In this document: piece by piece, positions 8,719-15,614 of the stretch | How the letters are laid out: each line of letters starts with the position of its first letter | How positions within the stretch are numbered: the stretch's first letter is position 1 | Assembly: GCA_046539045.1 (NCBI GenBank) | Contig: JBKHHU010000008.1 | Span: forward strand, 1 to 39,348 | Source of the DNA: JBKHHU01 sp046539045 | GTDB taxonomy: Bacteria > Planctomycetota > Phycisphaerae > SM23-33 | Length of the DNA stretch: 39,348 nt | Direction of reading: 5' to 3' | Position numbers and translations under genes: made by a program | The notes under the pieces: generated by a model | What the model was told of the DNA's origin: nothing | The model's database searches: none | The model's input: only the letters and a program-made list of their open reading frames with translations

Positions 8719-9701
8719 ATGAGCGTCAGCAGGATCTACAGATTACTCCGCATCGTCAGTCTGCTTCAGGGCAGGCGGACATGGACGGCCGACGAACTGG
8801 CCGAGGAACTACAAGTCAGTCGCCGGACGGTGTTCCGCGATCTGAACCTCCTGGAACTGGCCCACATACCGTACTACACCGACCCGGAAAGAGGCGGCTA
8901 TCGCATCCGCCGCGACTTCTTCCTTCCTCCGGTCAACATGACGTTGCCGAAGCGCTCTCGCTGCTTGCCCTGGCGGAACTGGCCGATCCCTCGACCAATG
9001 TTCCGTTGCTGGCCGAGGCCCGACGCGCTTCGGCCAAGCTGGAAAGCATGCTGCCCCCGGCGATCCTTGAATCGGTCGGCTCGGTCCTGGACAAACTGTC
9101 GGTCAGTCTGCCACCGGTCGCCGATCACGACGGGACGGAGGATATCTTCGACCGGTTGTCTCACGCCGCAGCCGACAGGCTCATCTGCCGGATTCGGTAC
9201 AACAGCTTCCACGACGGTGAGATCATCAACCTGACGGTTCATCCGCTGCATCTGGCGTTCAAATCACGGGCCTGGTACCTGCGGGCCTTTTCCTGCGAAC
9301 ACAAGCAGCGACGGACGTTCAAGCTTTCGCGGATCGAGCAGGTGACGGTGACGGAGGAAACCTTCCTCCCGCCGGCAGATGGCTCGGACGGCGGTTTCGG
9401 GCTGGCGTGGAGCATGATTCCCGAGGGGCAGGTTTTCGACGTGCTGCTGCGATTCAGCCCGAAGGTGGCCGGCAACGTAGCCGAAGTCCAGTGGCATCCG
9501 ACGCAGCAGATCGAGCACAACGAAGGCGGATCGATCGATTTCCGTGTGAGGGTGGACGGGATCGGCGAGATCTCCTGGTGGGTGCTCGGCTACGGCAGCG
9601 AGGTTGAGGTGCTGGCCCCGCAGCAGTTGCGGGACCGGGTCGCCTCCACGGCCCGAAAGATGCTGGAAATTTACGAAGGAGCGAACCCGTGCGAACGCTA
9701 G
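8719..9701 (+). pseudogene. HTH-WYL transcriptional regulator interrupted by a frameshift
   Basis: The N-terminal part, from the ATG at 8719, is a winged HTH of the DeoR/HTH_11 type: RIYRLLRIVSLL, then a helix-turn-helix with SRRTVFRDL. The C-terminal part is a WYL domain with an RIRYNSF strand, a WYLRAF motif and a C-terminal WCX-like segment ending at 9701. The two parts lie in different frames. The HTH frame reads ...FFLPPVNMT up to about 8943, and the WYL part resumes as VAEALSLLAL from 8943. One base appears to be missing at about 8941-8943. No slippery heptamer is visible, so this is a recent mutation or an assembly error. Intact, the product would be about 327 residues. WYL regulators often respond to nucleic-acid or nucleotide ligands. 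Confidence 0.8.
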
Positions 9702-10150
9702 TGCAACGGATAGAACGGGCGGAGGTGGTTGTCGGCAACGAGGTGGTGGGGCGGGCCGGTGCGGGCCTGCTGGTGTACGTGGGGGTCGCGTTGAGCGACA
9801 CCGCCGCCGATGCGAACAAGCTGGCAGGCAAGGTGGCCAACATTCGCATCTTCGAGGATTCCGATGAGAAGCTGAATCTGTCGGTCAAAGACGTAGCCGG
9901 AGAGATCCTGGCAATTCCGAATTTCACCCTCCAGGCCGACGCCCGGAAAGGACGGCGTCCATCGTTTATCAATGCCCAAAGCGGGCAAACCGCCGAAGAC
10001 CTGTTCAACGCGTTCGTCGCCGCCCTGCAATCCGAAGGCTGTCCGGTGCAGACGGGGCAATTCGGGGCGGAGATGTACATCGAGTCCGTTGCGGCAGGAC
10101 CGGTGAACATCGTAGTTGATATTCCCCCGGACAGTGGGCCCGGGAAGTAG
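9689..10150 (+). CDS. dtd: D-aminoacyl-tRNA deacylase
   Basis: Dtd hydrolyses D-aminoacyl-tRNAs (and glycyl-tRNA mischarging products) in the cytoplasm, protecting translation. Similarity runs from MRTLVQRIERAEV to the end of the 153 residues, a normal length. The KGRRPSF region (87-93), the QTGQFGAEM region and the Gly-Pro pair (137-138) of the chiral-proofreading loop are present. The usual SQFTL motif is PNFTL here (77-81) and the usual GPVT is GPVN (137-140). The start is a GTG that overlaps the end of the WYL gene by 13 bases, which suggests translational coupling. Family assignment is firm; the motif changes could alter specificity. Confidence 0.93.
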   Translation: MRTLVQRIERAEVVVGNEVVGRAGAGLLVYVGVALSDTAADANKLAGKVANIRIFEDSDEKLNLSVKDVAGEILAIPNFTLQADARKGRRPSFINAQSGQTAEDLFNAFVAALQSEGCPVQTGQFGAEMYIESVAAGPVNIVVDIPPDSGPGK

Positions 10151-10176
10151 GATCCTGTTGCCACGGCTTGGCACAC

Positions 10177-10241
10177 GGCCCGCTCCGGAAGCTTTTCTGT
10201 TCCGACAGAAACCCTGAATCCGCCACTTCCGGAAGCGGGCC
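10177..10241 (+). other. Large nested inverted repeat in the dtd-helicase intergenic region
   Basis: The outer arms 10177-10191 and 10226-10241 pair over 15 bases with one bulged base. Inside, 10194-10200 (TTTCTGT) and 10205-10211 (ACAGAAA) form a perfect 7-bp hairpin with a TCCG tetraloop. It lies 26 bases past the dtd stop and about 150 bases before the helicase start. It lacks a following T-run. It could be a structured 3' end, a small RNA or a palindromic repeat element. Confidence 0.5.
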
Positions 10242-10301
10242 ACCCCGTCAGGCCGCCGGGGAAAGTCGGACCAGCCGAACCGCACATAACGCATGTTTTG
10301 C

Positions 10302-10329
10302 TTGCGTAAGTACGGGAAATTGCTAACAT
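10302..10329 (+). promoter_or_regulatory. Candidate helicase promoter (extended -10)
   Basis: TGCTAACAT (10321-10329) is an extended -10 box, with a weak TTGCGT -35 at 10302-10307, 16 bases before the TAACAT hexamer. The leader would be about 55 bases and includes a small GCCCG/CGGGC hairpin. Confidence 0.35.
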
Positions 10330-10389
10330 ATACGTTCTGCCCGGCGGCGTGTCGGGCTTATTCCGCTTAACGAAAGACGATCGAACCAG

Positions 10390-11610
10390 ATGCAATTTGA
10401 GAACCTCGGGCTCATCGAGCCATTGCTCCGTGCCGTTCGCGACGAAGGCTATACCGAACCCACAGCCGTTCAGACGCGGACGATTCCTACTATCCTCAAA
10501 GGCCAAGATATGCTCGCCTGTGCGCAAACCGGGACGGGTAAGACGGCCGCGTTTACACTGCCTCTCATGCAGAGGCTCAGCGAGAACAAGCCGAAGGATG
10601 GGCGTCCGATTCGCGCCCTGGTGGTCAGCCCCACGCGTGAACTCGCCAGCCAGATCGGCGACAGCTGCGAGGTCTATGGAAAACACCTGGACCTGCGGCA
10701 CGTGGTTGTCACCGGCGGGGTGCGTCAGAGCGGCCAGGTCCGCAAACTGGACAAGGGCGTGGATATCCTCATCGCCACACCGGGCCGCCTGCTGGACCTG
10801 ATGAACCAAGGCAAGATTAAGCTCAGCCGGTGCGAGATGTTCGTGCTGGACGAGGCCGACCGGATGCTCGATATGGGCTTCATCGACGACATCCGCGAAG
10901 TCATCCGTCACCTGCCCAAAGACCGCCAGACGCTGATGTTCTCGGCGACAATACCGCGAGCCATCCAGTCGCTGGCTTACAACATCCTGACCAATGCCGA
11001 AGAGGTCCGGATCGACCCGAAGGCCCCAGCGGCCGACACGGTCGAGCAGCGGGTTTTCTACGTGGAAGCCAAGAACAAGCAGGCCCTGCTGGAACACATG
11101 TTGAAAGACGACGAAGTTACGCGGGCCTTGGTGTTCATTCGCACCAAGCGTCGGGCCGATCGGGTCTGCCGCCGTTTAAAAAAGGCGGGCGTGCAGGCGG
11201 AGGCGATTCACTCCGACCGTTCCCAGGGAGCCCGGAAGAAGGCGCTGGACGAATTCAAGAGCGGAAAGACGCGCGTTCTCGTCGCCAGCGACGTGGCTTC
11301 TCGCGGTCTGGACGTGGACGAGATTTCTCACGTGATCAATTTCGACCTGCCCAACGAGCCGGAGACGTACATTCATCGCATCGGCAGAACGGGCAGGGCG
11401 GGAAGCATCGGACAGGCGATCAGCTTCTGCGAGATGGAGGAGCGGATCTACCTCGACGATATCGAAAAGCTGCTGAACGAATCGATCGAGCCTGACGACG
11501 AGCACCCGTTCGTTTCGCACCTTCCCCGCAAGGAAGAGAGCAACGAGCCGAAAAAGCCGACAACAAGCCGCCGCGCGTGGCGCCGTCCGATGAAGCGTCG
11601 CCTGATGTAG
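10390..11610 (+). CDS. DEAD-box ATP-dependent RNA helicase (RhlE-like)
   Basis: This DEAD-box helicase remodels RNA in the cytoplasm, typically in ribosome assembly, RNA decay or cold adaptation. The motifs are complete: Q motif with FENLGL and EPTAVQ near 3-28, Walker A AQTGTGKT near 43-50, PTRELA, DEAD near 153-156, SAT, and C-terminal ARGLDV and HRIGRTGRAG. The core ends at about residue 370, followed by a short acidic then basic tail ending in RRPMKRRLM, which probably binds RNA. The 406-residue size matches RhlE-type proteins. The ATG has no clear Shine-Dalgarno sequence. An intrinsic terminator follows at 11637-11670. Confidence 0.95.
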   Translation: MQFENLGLIEPLLRAVRDEGYTEPTAVQTRTIPTILKGQDMLACAQTGTGKTAAFTLPLMQRLSENKPKDGRPIRALVVSPTRELASQIGDSCEVYGKHLDLRHVVVTGGVRQSGQVRKLDKGVDILIATPGRLLDLMNQGKIKLSRCEMFVLDEADRMLDMGFIDDIREVIRHLPKDRQTLMFSATIPRAIQSLAYNILTNAEEVRIDPKAPAADTVEQRVFYVEAKNKQALLEHMLKDDEVTRALVFIRTKRRADRVCRRLKKAGVQAEAIHSDRSQGARKKALDEFKSGKTRVLVASDVASRGLDVDEISHVINFDLPNEPETYIHRIGRTGRAGSIGQAISFCEMEERIYLDDIEKLLNESIEPDDEHPFVSHLPRKEESNEPKKPTTSRRAWRRPMKRRLM

Positions 11611-11636
11611 GCTTCGACGCCTCTGACTGCAACTAC

Positions 11637-11670
11637 AGGGCTTGACACTTCGCGGTGGACAAGCCCTTTT
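11637..11670 (+). terminator. Intrinsic terminator after the helicase gene
   Basis: AGGGCTTG (11637-11644) and CAAGCCCT (11660-11667) form a perfect 8-bp stem with a 15-base loop, followed directly by TTT. It begins 27 bases past the helicase stop. Confidence 0.7.
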
Positions 11671-11768
11671 GCTTGCGCTGCCCGCGCATTGCGATGCTGG
11701 AATCCGGCTGCGGGTAAATCTACAATCGTGTGGCGGCCCTGGTCGATCGCGGCTGCGGGGAGAGGCCC

Positions 11769-12698
11769 ATGACAACGCACAATCATCCGACGGCAAGCAA
11801 GGCCCGCCGGCTTACCGCGGGGAAGATCTGGAAGTCTTTGCGGGCCTTCTCGCTCCCGGTCAGCGTTCTCCCGGTTGTCGTCGCGTTCGCCGTGGCAGCG
11901 GAGCCGGGAGAATGGAACCTGCCGGTACTTCTGTTGGCGATACCGACCGTCGCCTGCTTCCATCTGGCGGGGAATCTGCTGAATGATTACTTCGACTACG
12001 CCCGGGGCGTGGATCGCCGGACGGAAGATGACCGCGGCAGGCCCGGCAGGCTGCTGGTCAACCGCCAACTCCTGCCCGGTGATATCCTGACCGAGGCGTT
12101 GGTGTTCCTGGGGATCGCGCTGATCTGCTCCAGCGGGCTGCTGTTGATGCTCGGGCCGGGGACTCTGCTGTTTGCCATCCCAGCCGTCGTGTTGCTGGAA
12201 TCATACACCGGCCCGCCGCTTCATCTGAAGTATCGCATGCTTGGCGAGCCGGCCATTTTCATCGTCTTCGGCCCGTTGTTGATGGTCGGTGCAGGCTGGG
12301 CGCTGACAGGGCGGCTGGTCGGCGAGGTGCTGCTGATCTCCATCCCCGTCGGCTTGGCGACGACCGCGGTTGTCGCAGGAAACAATTACCGCGACCGGGA
12401 AGAGGATCTCGCAGCGGGTATTCGCACAATGGGTCGGCTTGCAGGCGGCAACCTGTCTCGGGTGATGTATCTGACGATGGTGGTCCTGGCGGCGATCCTC
12501 CCGGTGGCGTATTGGACCGGTGGGATCGGTCCGTCGGGGCTGCTGCTGACACCGCTTGCGCTGCTGACGGTAGCCCGGCCGGTAAGGGCGATCGCTGCCG
12601 GGAGGCGAATTGCGGATATCGACGCCCAAACCGCCCAGTTCAGCACGACGCTGATGGTCCTGCTGCTGGCGGCGTACCTCCTGCGGCATCTGCTGTAA
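11769..12698 (+). CDS. UbiA-family prenyltransferase, MenA-like
   Basis: This integral membrane enzyme transfers a polyprenyl chain onto an aromatic acceptor. The two Asp-rich motifs are NDYFDYARGVD (72-82) and NNYRDREED (204-212), followed by GIRTMGRLAG, which matches the RD-x2-D-x3-G-x2-T pattern of 1,4-dihydroxy-2-naphthoate polyprenyltransferase (MenA, menaquinone pathway). About eight to nine hydrophobic helices are visible over 309 residues. The ATG at 11769 is preferred because GGGAGAGG precedes it; an in-frame GTG at 11730 lies only three bases after a TACAAT box (11721-11726) that is a plausible -10. No other menaquinone gene is in the window, so the acceptor is inferred from the motif alone. 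Confidence 0.85.
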   Translation: MTTHNHPTASKARRLTAGKIWKSLRAFSLPVSVLPVVVAFAVAAEPGEWNLPVLLLAIPTVACFHLAGNLLNDYFDYARGVDRRTEDDRGRPGRLLVNRQLLPGDILTEALVFLGIALICSSGLLLMLGPGTLLFAIPAVVLLESYTGPPLHLKYRMLGEPAIFIVFGPLLMVGAGWALTGRLVGEVLLISIPVGLATTAVVAGNNYRDREEDLAAGIRTMGRLAGGNLSRVMYLTMVVLAAILPVAYWTGGIGPSGLLLTPLALLTVARPVRAIAAGRRIADIDAQTAQFSTTLMVLLLAAYLLRHLL

Positions 12699-12713
12699 GC
12701 GACCGACCGGTCG

Positions 12714-13139
12714 TCACTCCGAGGGGCTCTCCACGCCACGTCCCTGCCGCCGGCGCGCAGCGATCAACAGGACCACCTCGCAGAGGAGCAAGGCGATTGC
12801 CGTCCCGGCCAGATCAGCGAACCAGTCCAGCCAGGCGGCATGGCGGTTCACCAGCGGTTGGGTCAGTTCATCGAATCCACCATAGAGCGGGATCAGGATC
12901 GCCACTGTCGCGATCCGCTTCCAGCGGGATCGCCCCCAAGCGAAGAGGGTCAGCCAGAAGATCATCGCCAAGCCGGTATAGCCGACGATATGGAGCGTCT
13001 TGTCTTTTCCCGGGACTTCCGGCATCTCGGGCATGGGGATGTGAGTCAAGCTAAAGGCCGCGAACCACAGCACGATGCACAGGCCCAGCACGACGAAACG
13101 GTGATGGAAAAGCCAACGCTGAAACCGCTGTACCGACAC
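12714..13139 (-). CDS. VanZ-like family membrane protein
   Basis: The 141-residue product has four hydrophobic helices with the VanZ-family pattern: DKTLHIVGYTGLA after helix 1, then GGFDELTQ and DWFADLAGT before the last helix. VanZ proteins confer low-level teicoplanin resistance in one known case, but most members, including chromosomal ones like this, have no assigned role. The GTG at 13139 is chosen because it lies four bases after the parA stop with an AAGG element upstream. A longer frame would overlap parA over proline-rich low-complexity sequence and is unlikely. It is probably cotranscribed with parA. It converges with the prenyltransferase gene, with only 15 bases between them. Confidence 0.8.
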   Translation of the reverse strand: MSVQRFQRWLFHHRFVVLGLCIVLWFAAFSLTHIPMPEMPEVPGKDKTLHIVGYTGLAMIFWLTLFAWGRSRWKRIATVAILIPLYGGFDELTQPLVNRHAAWLDWFADLAGTAIALLLCEVVLLIAARRRQGRGVESPSE

Positions 13140-13143
13140 GGTC

Positions 13144-14154
13144 TCAGCCTTGCTCCGGGCGGGGGGGGGCGGAGGCGTCGTCGGTCTCTTCGAAACCTTC
13201 GGCCGAGGAATCCGCCTCGTCCTCGTCAGGGCTTTCGGACGCGGCCGCCGCTTCCTGCATGCCTTCCACCGCGGCAGGTTCGGTCTGCAGGTCGTGGGCA
13301 TTCACCAGTTCGTCGGTTTCCTCGTCGTCGATCTCTTCGATCGGCGGCCGCTCGGGCGGGAACGTTTCGATGAACTCCATCACCAAATCGTAGTAGTCCA
13401 CGGCCCCGTTGGAACTCGGAGCGTACTCGAAGATGGTGTTCCCGTACGACGGGCATTCGGCGAGTTTGACGTTCCGACGGATGCGTGACTCGAAGATGCG
13501 TGTGTCGGACCAGGGCACATCCTTCCCGCGTGCGGCGGAGAAGAACTCCTCAAGATCGGAAACGACCTCCGAGGCGAGATTCGTCTGTTTCTCGAACATG
13601 CACAGGAGCACGCCGGAAACCTTCAGACGCGGATTAATCCGCTGCTTGACCAGCGAGACGGTCTCCAGCAGCTTGCCGAGCCCCTGAAGGGCCAAAAAAT
13701 GCGGCTGAAGCGGAATGATCACTTCATCGGCAGCCGCGAGGGCGTTGAGCGTCAGCAGTCCGAGGCTCGGTGGGCAGTCGATGATCATGTACTCATCGGG
13801 GAGGCTGGTGGCGGCCAGCTTGTCGGCCAGGATCTTCTCCCTGCCGACGGACGTCACCAGTTCCACCTCTGCGGCGGCAAGGTCGATCGTCGCGGGGATC
13901 AGCCCGAGGCGCGGCGAGATGTGCATGATGGTCTGCATGACCGTGGCGCCCTCGACAAGCAGCTCATACAGGCTGTTGCCGGGCGTTCCCGGTTCCACGC
14001 CGAAGTGCAGCGTCAGGTGGGACTGCGGGTCCATGTCTACGAGGCACACGTCATAGCCTTCGGCAGCGATGCCCGAGCCGAGGTTGGCCACGGTGGTGGT
14101 CTTGCCGACCCCGCCTTTCTGATTGATGACTGCTATCGTTCGCACGCAACGCAT
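13144..14154 (-). CDS. ParA/MinD-type chromosome partitioning ATPase
   Basis: This is a Walker-type ParA ATPase (Soj-like) of chromosome or cargo segregation. The deviant Walker A KGGVGKTTT is at about residues 12-20, Walker A' VDMDPQ is near 41-46, and Walker B MIIDCPPS is near 117-124. The core ends at about residue 260 and is followed by a roughly 70-residue tail rich in Glu, Asp and Ala, unusual for short Soj proteins. No ParB gene or parS-like site was seen nearby. An ATG at 14154 overlaps the -10 box (TATAAT, 14158-14153), so the true start may be the in-frame GTG at 14145 on a leaderless mRNA. That protein, starting VRTIAVINQKGG, fits the family. Confidence 0.92.
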   Translation of the reverse strand: MRCVRTIAVINQKGGVGKTTTVANLGSGIAAEGYDVCLVDMDPQSHLTLHFGVEPGTPGNSLYELLVEGATVMQTIMHISPRLGLIPATIDLAAAEVELVTSVGREKILADKLAATSLPDEYMIIDCPPSLGLLTLNALAAADEVIIPLQPHFLALQGLGKLLETVSLVKQRINPRLKVSGVLLCMFEKQTNLASEVVSDLEEFFSAARGKDVPWSDTRIFESRIRRNVKLAECPSYGNTIFEYAPSSNGAVDYYDLVMEFIETFPPERPPIEEIDDEETDELVNAHDLQTEPAAVEGMQEAAAASESPDEDEADSSAEGFEETDDASAPPRPEQG

Positions 14155-14180
14155 TATAAGGACTGCCACTCGCCTTACAA
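14153..14180 (-). promoter_or_regulatory. parA promoter, probably leaderless
   Basis: TTGTAA (14180-14175) and a perfect TATAAT (14158-14153) are separated by 16 bases on the minus strand. The -10 box overlaps the first possible ATG, and the predicted transcription start falls at about the GTG at 14145. Confidence 0.6.
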
Positions 14181-14276
14181 GCAAGCTCCAGACACCGGCG
14201 GCGAAATATGGAGCAAAATCGGGCGGGGAGATGCAAATCAACCGACTGCGGCGCCGAAGCCTGCCGGGATTTCCGC

Positions 14277-14282
14277 TATAAT
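14277..14282 (+). promoter_or_regulatory. -10 box of the esterase-like gene
   Basis: A perfect TATAAT without a convincing -35 element. Transcription would start near 14288-14289, exactly at an in-frame GTG (14288), or 30 bases before the ATG at 14318. Confidence 0.5.
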
Positions 14283-14317
14283 GGGAAGTGTTCGAGCAAT
14301 TCAGCAGGATGGAAAGA

Positions 14318-15079
14318 ATGCGAACTACAGCAGTTGCAGCGGTTACTTTACTGGCGATTGGACTGGGCGTCTGCGGTTGTGCCGTCACCCAACAACAGGA
14401 CACGCCCGTCTCCCAGCGGTATGAAACGGACCCGGTCACCGGACGCGGGTTCTACCTCTATGTCCCCAGCACCTACTCGCACGAGACACTGGCCAAGCTG
14501 ATCGTCACCTGCCATGGCACGCCACCCTACGACGTGGCGGAGCATCACATCCGCGAATGGAAGATGCTCGGCGAGAAGAACGGCTGCATCGTCATCGCTC
14601 CGAAGCTGGTCGGGACCGACGGCATTTTCGGCAGCGGACCGGTCGGGGCGATGCTCCGCGACGAGCAGTGGATCCTCAGCATTATCAGCACGCTTGGCTA
14701 CCGGTACAACATCGACCGCAACAACATCATGATCACCGGATTTTCCGGTGGGGGCTTCCCGACGTACTGGGTCGGGCTGCGGAACCCGGAAATATTTTCT
14801 GTTGTTGTCGCCCGAAGCACCAATTTCAATGCCAACGCCCTGAACGGCTGGTACAGTCCGTCAGCCAAAAAGACGCCCGTCCTCGTCTACCGCGGCGAGA
14901 ACGACCCCGCCACCATTATCGATCAGTCCAACAAGGCCGACGCGTGGCTCGAGGAAAACGGCTTCAGCCACGAATATCGCGTCATACAGGGCCTTGGGCA
15001 TGAACGCCGGCCGGAAATCGCCATGGAGTTCTTCCGCAATCACTGGAAGACGCCCCAGCCGACGCTGGGCGGAAAGTGA
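14318..15079 (+). CDS. Secreted alpha/beta-hydrolase (esterase/PHB-depolymerase-like), probable lipoprotein
   Basis: This is a serine hydrolase with the alpha/beta fold. The nucleophile S143 lies in GFSGGG, and D196 (RGENDP) and H228 (GLGHE) complete a triad. An HG motif at C65-H66-G67 could form the oxyanion hole. Residues 1-20 are a signal peptide, and C21 after VCG is a possible lipidated cysteine, although Cys at -2 is not canonical. The product is therefore probably periplasmic or outer-membrane attached. It resembles poly(3-hydroxybutyrate) depolymerase / feruloyl esterase-like proteins, and the substrate is unknown. The ATG at 14318 has GGAAAG just upstream; a leaderless start at GTG 14288 would add ten residues. 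Confidence 0.82.
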   Translation: MRTTAVAAVTLLAIGLGVCGCAVTQQQDTPVSQRYETDPVTGRGFYLYVPSTYSHETLAKLIVTCHGTPPYDVAEHHIREWKMLGEKNGCIVIAPKLVGTDGIFGSGPVGAMLRDEQWILSIISTLGYRYNIDRNNIMITGFSGGGFPTYWVGLRNPEIFSVVVARSTNFNANALNGWYSPSAKKTPVLVYRGENDPATIIDQSNKADAWLEENGFSHEYRVIQGLGHERRPEIAMEFFRNHWKTPQPTLGGK

Positions 15080-15093
15080 ACAGCGCATGAAGA

Positions 15094-15120
15094 CGCCCCG
15101 GGTCGCAGTGACTCGGGGCG
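15094..15120. terminator. Hairpin between the convergent esterase and ntpK genes
   Basis: Arms 15094-15104 and 15110-15120 form an 11-bp GC-rich stem with one G-U pair on one strand and a 5-base loop. T-runs are weak on both sides. It sits between two converging genes and could end transcripts from both. Confidence 0.55.
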
Positions 15121-15149
15121 CCTTGGTTGATTCTCTGTCGCCGTGGGTC

Positions 15150-15602
15150 TCAGCCAGCCGGTGCCAGCAGGAACATCAGGAACGCAGCAAACAGACCGAC
15201 GGTCTCGGCAATACCCATCGCGATGATGGAGAGGACGAACGGTTTGCGACCCACCTCGGAGATGGCCCGAATACCACCGGCTCCGATCACGCCCTGCATC
15301 CACGCACTGAACAGTTCGCCCAGTCCGCAGGCCAGACCGATGCTGAACCACGCGGCAGCTTCAGCCGAGTCCGTCGGGGCCTTGCCCCGCAGCAGGACCA
15401 GCGAAATCACGAAACCGTAAATCAGCTGCGAAAGGGGCATGCCCAGCAGCGCGACGTACAGGAAATTCAGGGGTTTGCCTTCACGGGCTTCTTTCGCCCA
15501 GGCGCCGGCGGCAGCCCGACCGGCCGCTCCGATGCCCAGCGCACTACCCGTAGCTCCCAAACCAAGCGGCAGCGCAAATCCCAGTTGACCTAGCCATTCC
15601 AT
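15150..15602 (-). CDS. ntpK: V-type ATPase subunit K (proteolipid c)
   Basis: This is the membrane rotor subunit that carries the coupling ion. It has four helices in two hairpins over 150 residues, the doubled NtpK-type form. Only helix 4 has the ion-binding carboxylate (E133 in IAETVG); helix 2 has Q59 (PLSQLIYGF) and helix 3 has Q103 (AWMQG). In Enterococcus hirae NtpK the sodium site uses Leu61, Thr64, Gln65, Gln110 and Glu139. Here the equivalents are Met55, Ser58, Gln59, Gln103 and Glu133, which points to sodium. An AAGGAG Shine-Dalgarno sequence precedes the ATG. It is the last gene of the operon, 12 bases after ntpI. Confidence 0.95.
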   Translation of the reverse strand: MEWLGQLGFALPLGLGATGSALGIGAAGRAAAGAWAKEAREGKPLNFLYVALLGMPLSQLIYGFVISLVLLRGKAPTDSAEAAAWFSIGLACGLGELFSAWMQGVIGAGGIRAISEVGRKPFVLSIIAMGIAETVGLFAAFLMFLLAPAG

Positions 15603-15614
15603 TTAAAAAACTCC

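Noticed and set aside
8935..8950. Programmed ribosomal frameshift in the WYL gene
   Set aside because: No X-XXY-YYZ slippery site or following structure is visible; a simple mutation or sequencing error is a better explanation.
9454..11097. Long minus-strand frame of 547 codons
   Set aside because: It is antisense to the WYL gene, dtd and the helicase, all of which have clear families; its own product is arginine- and proline-rich noise.
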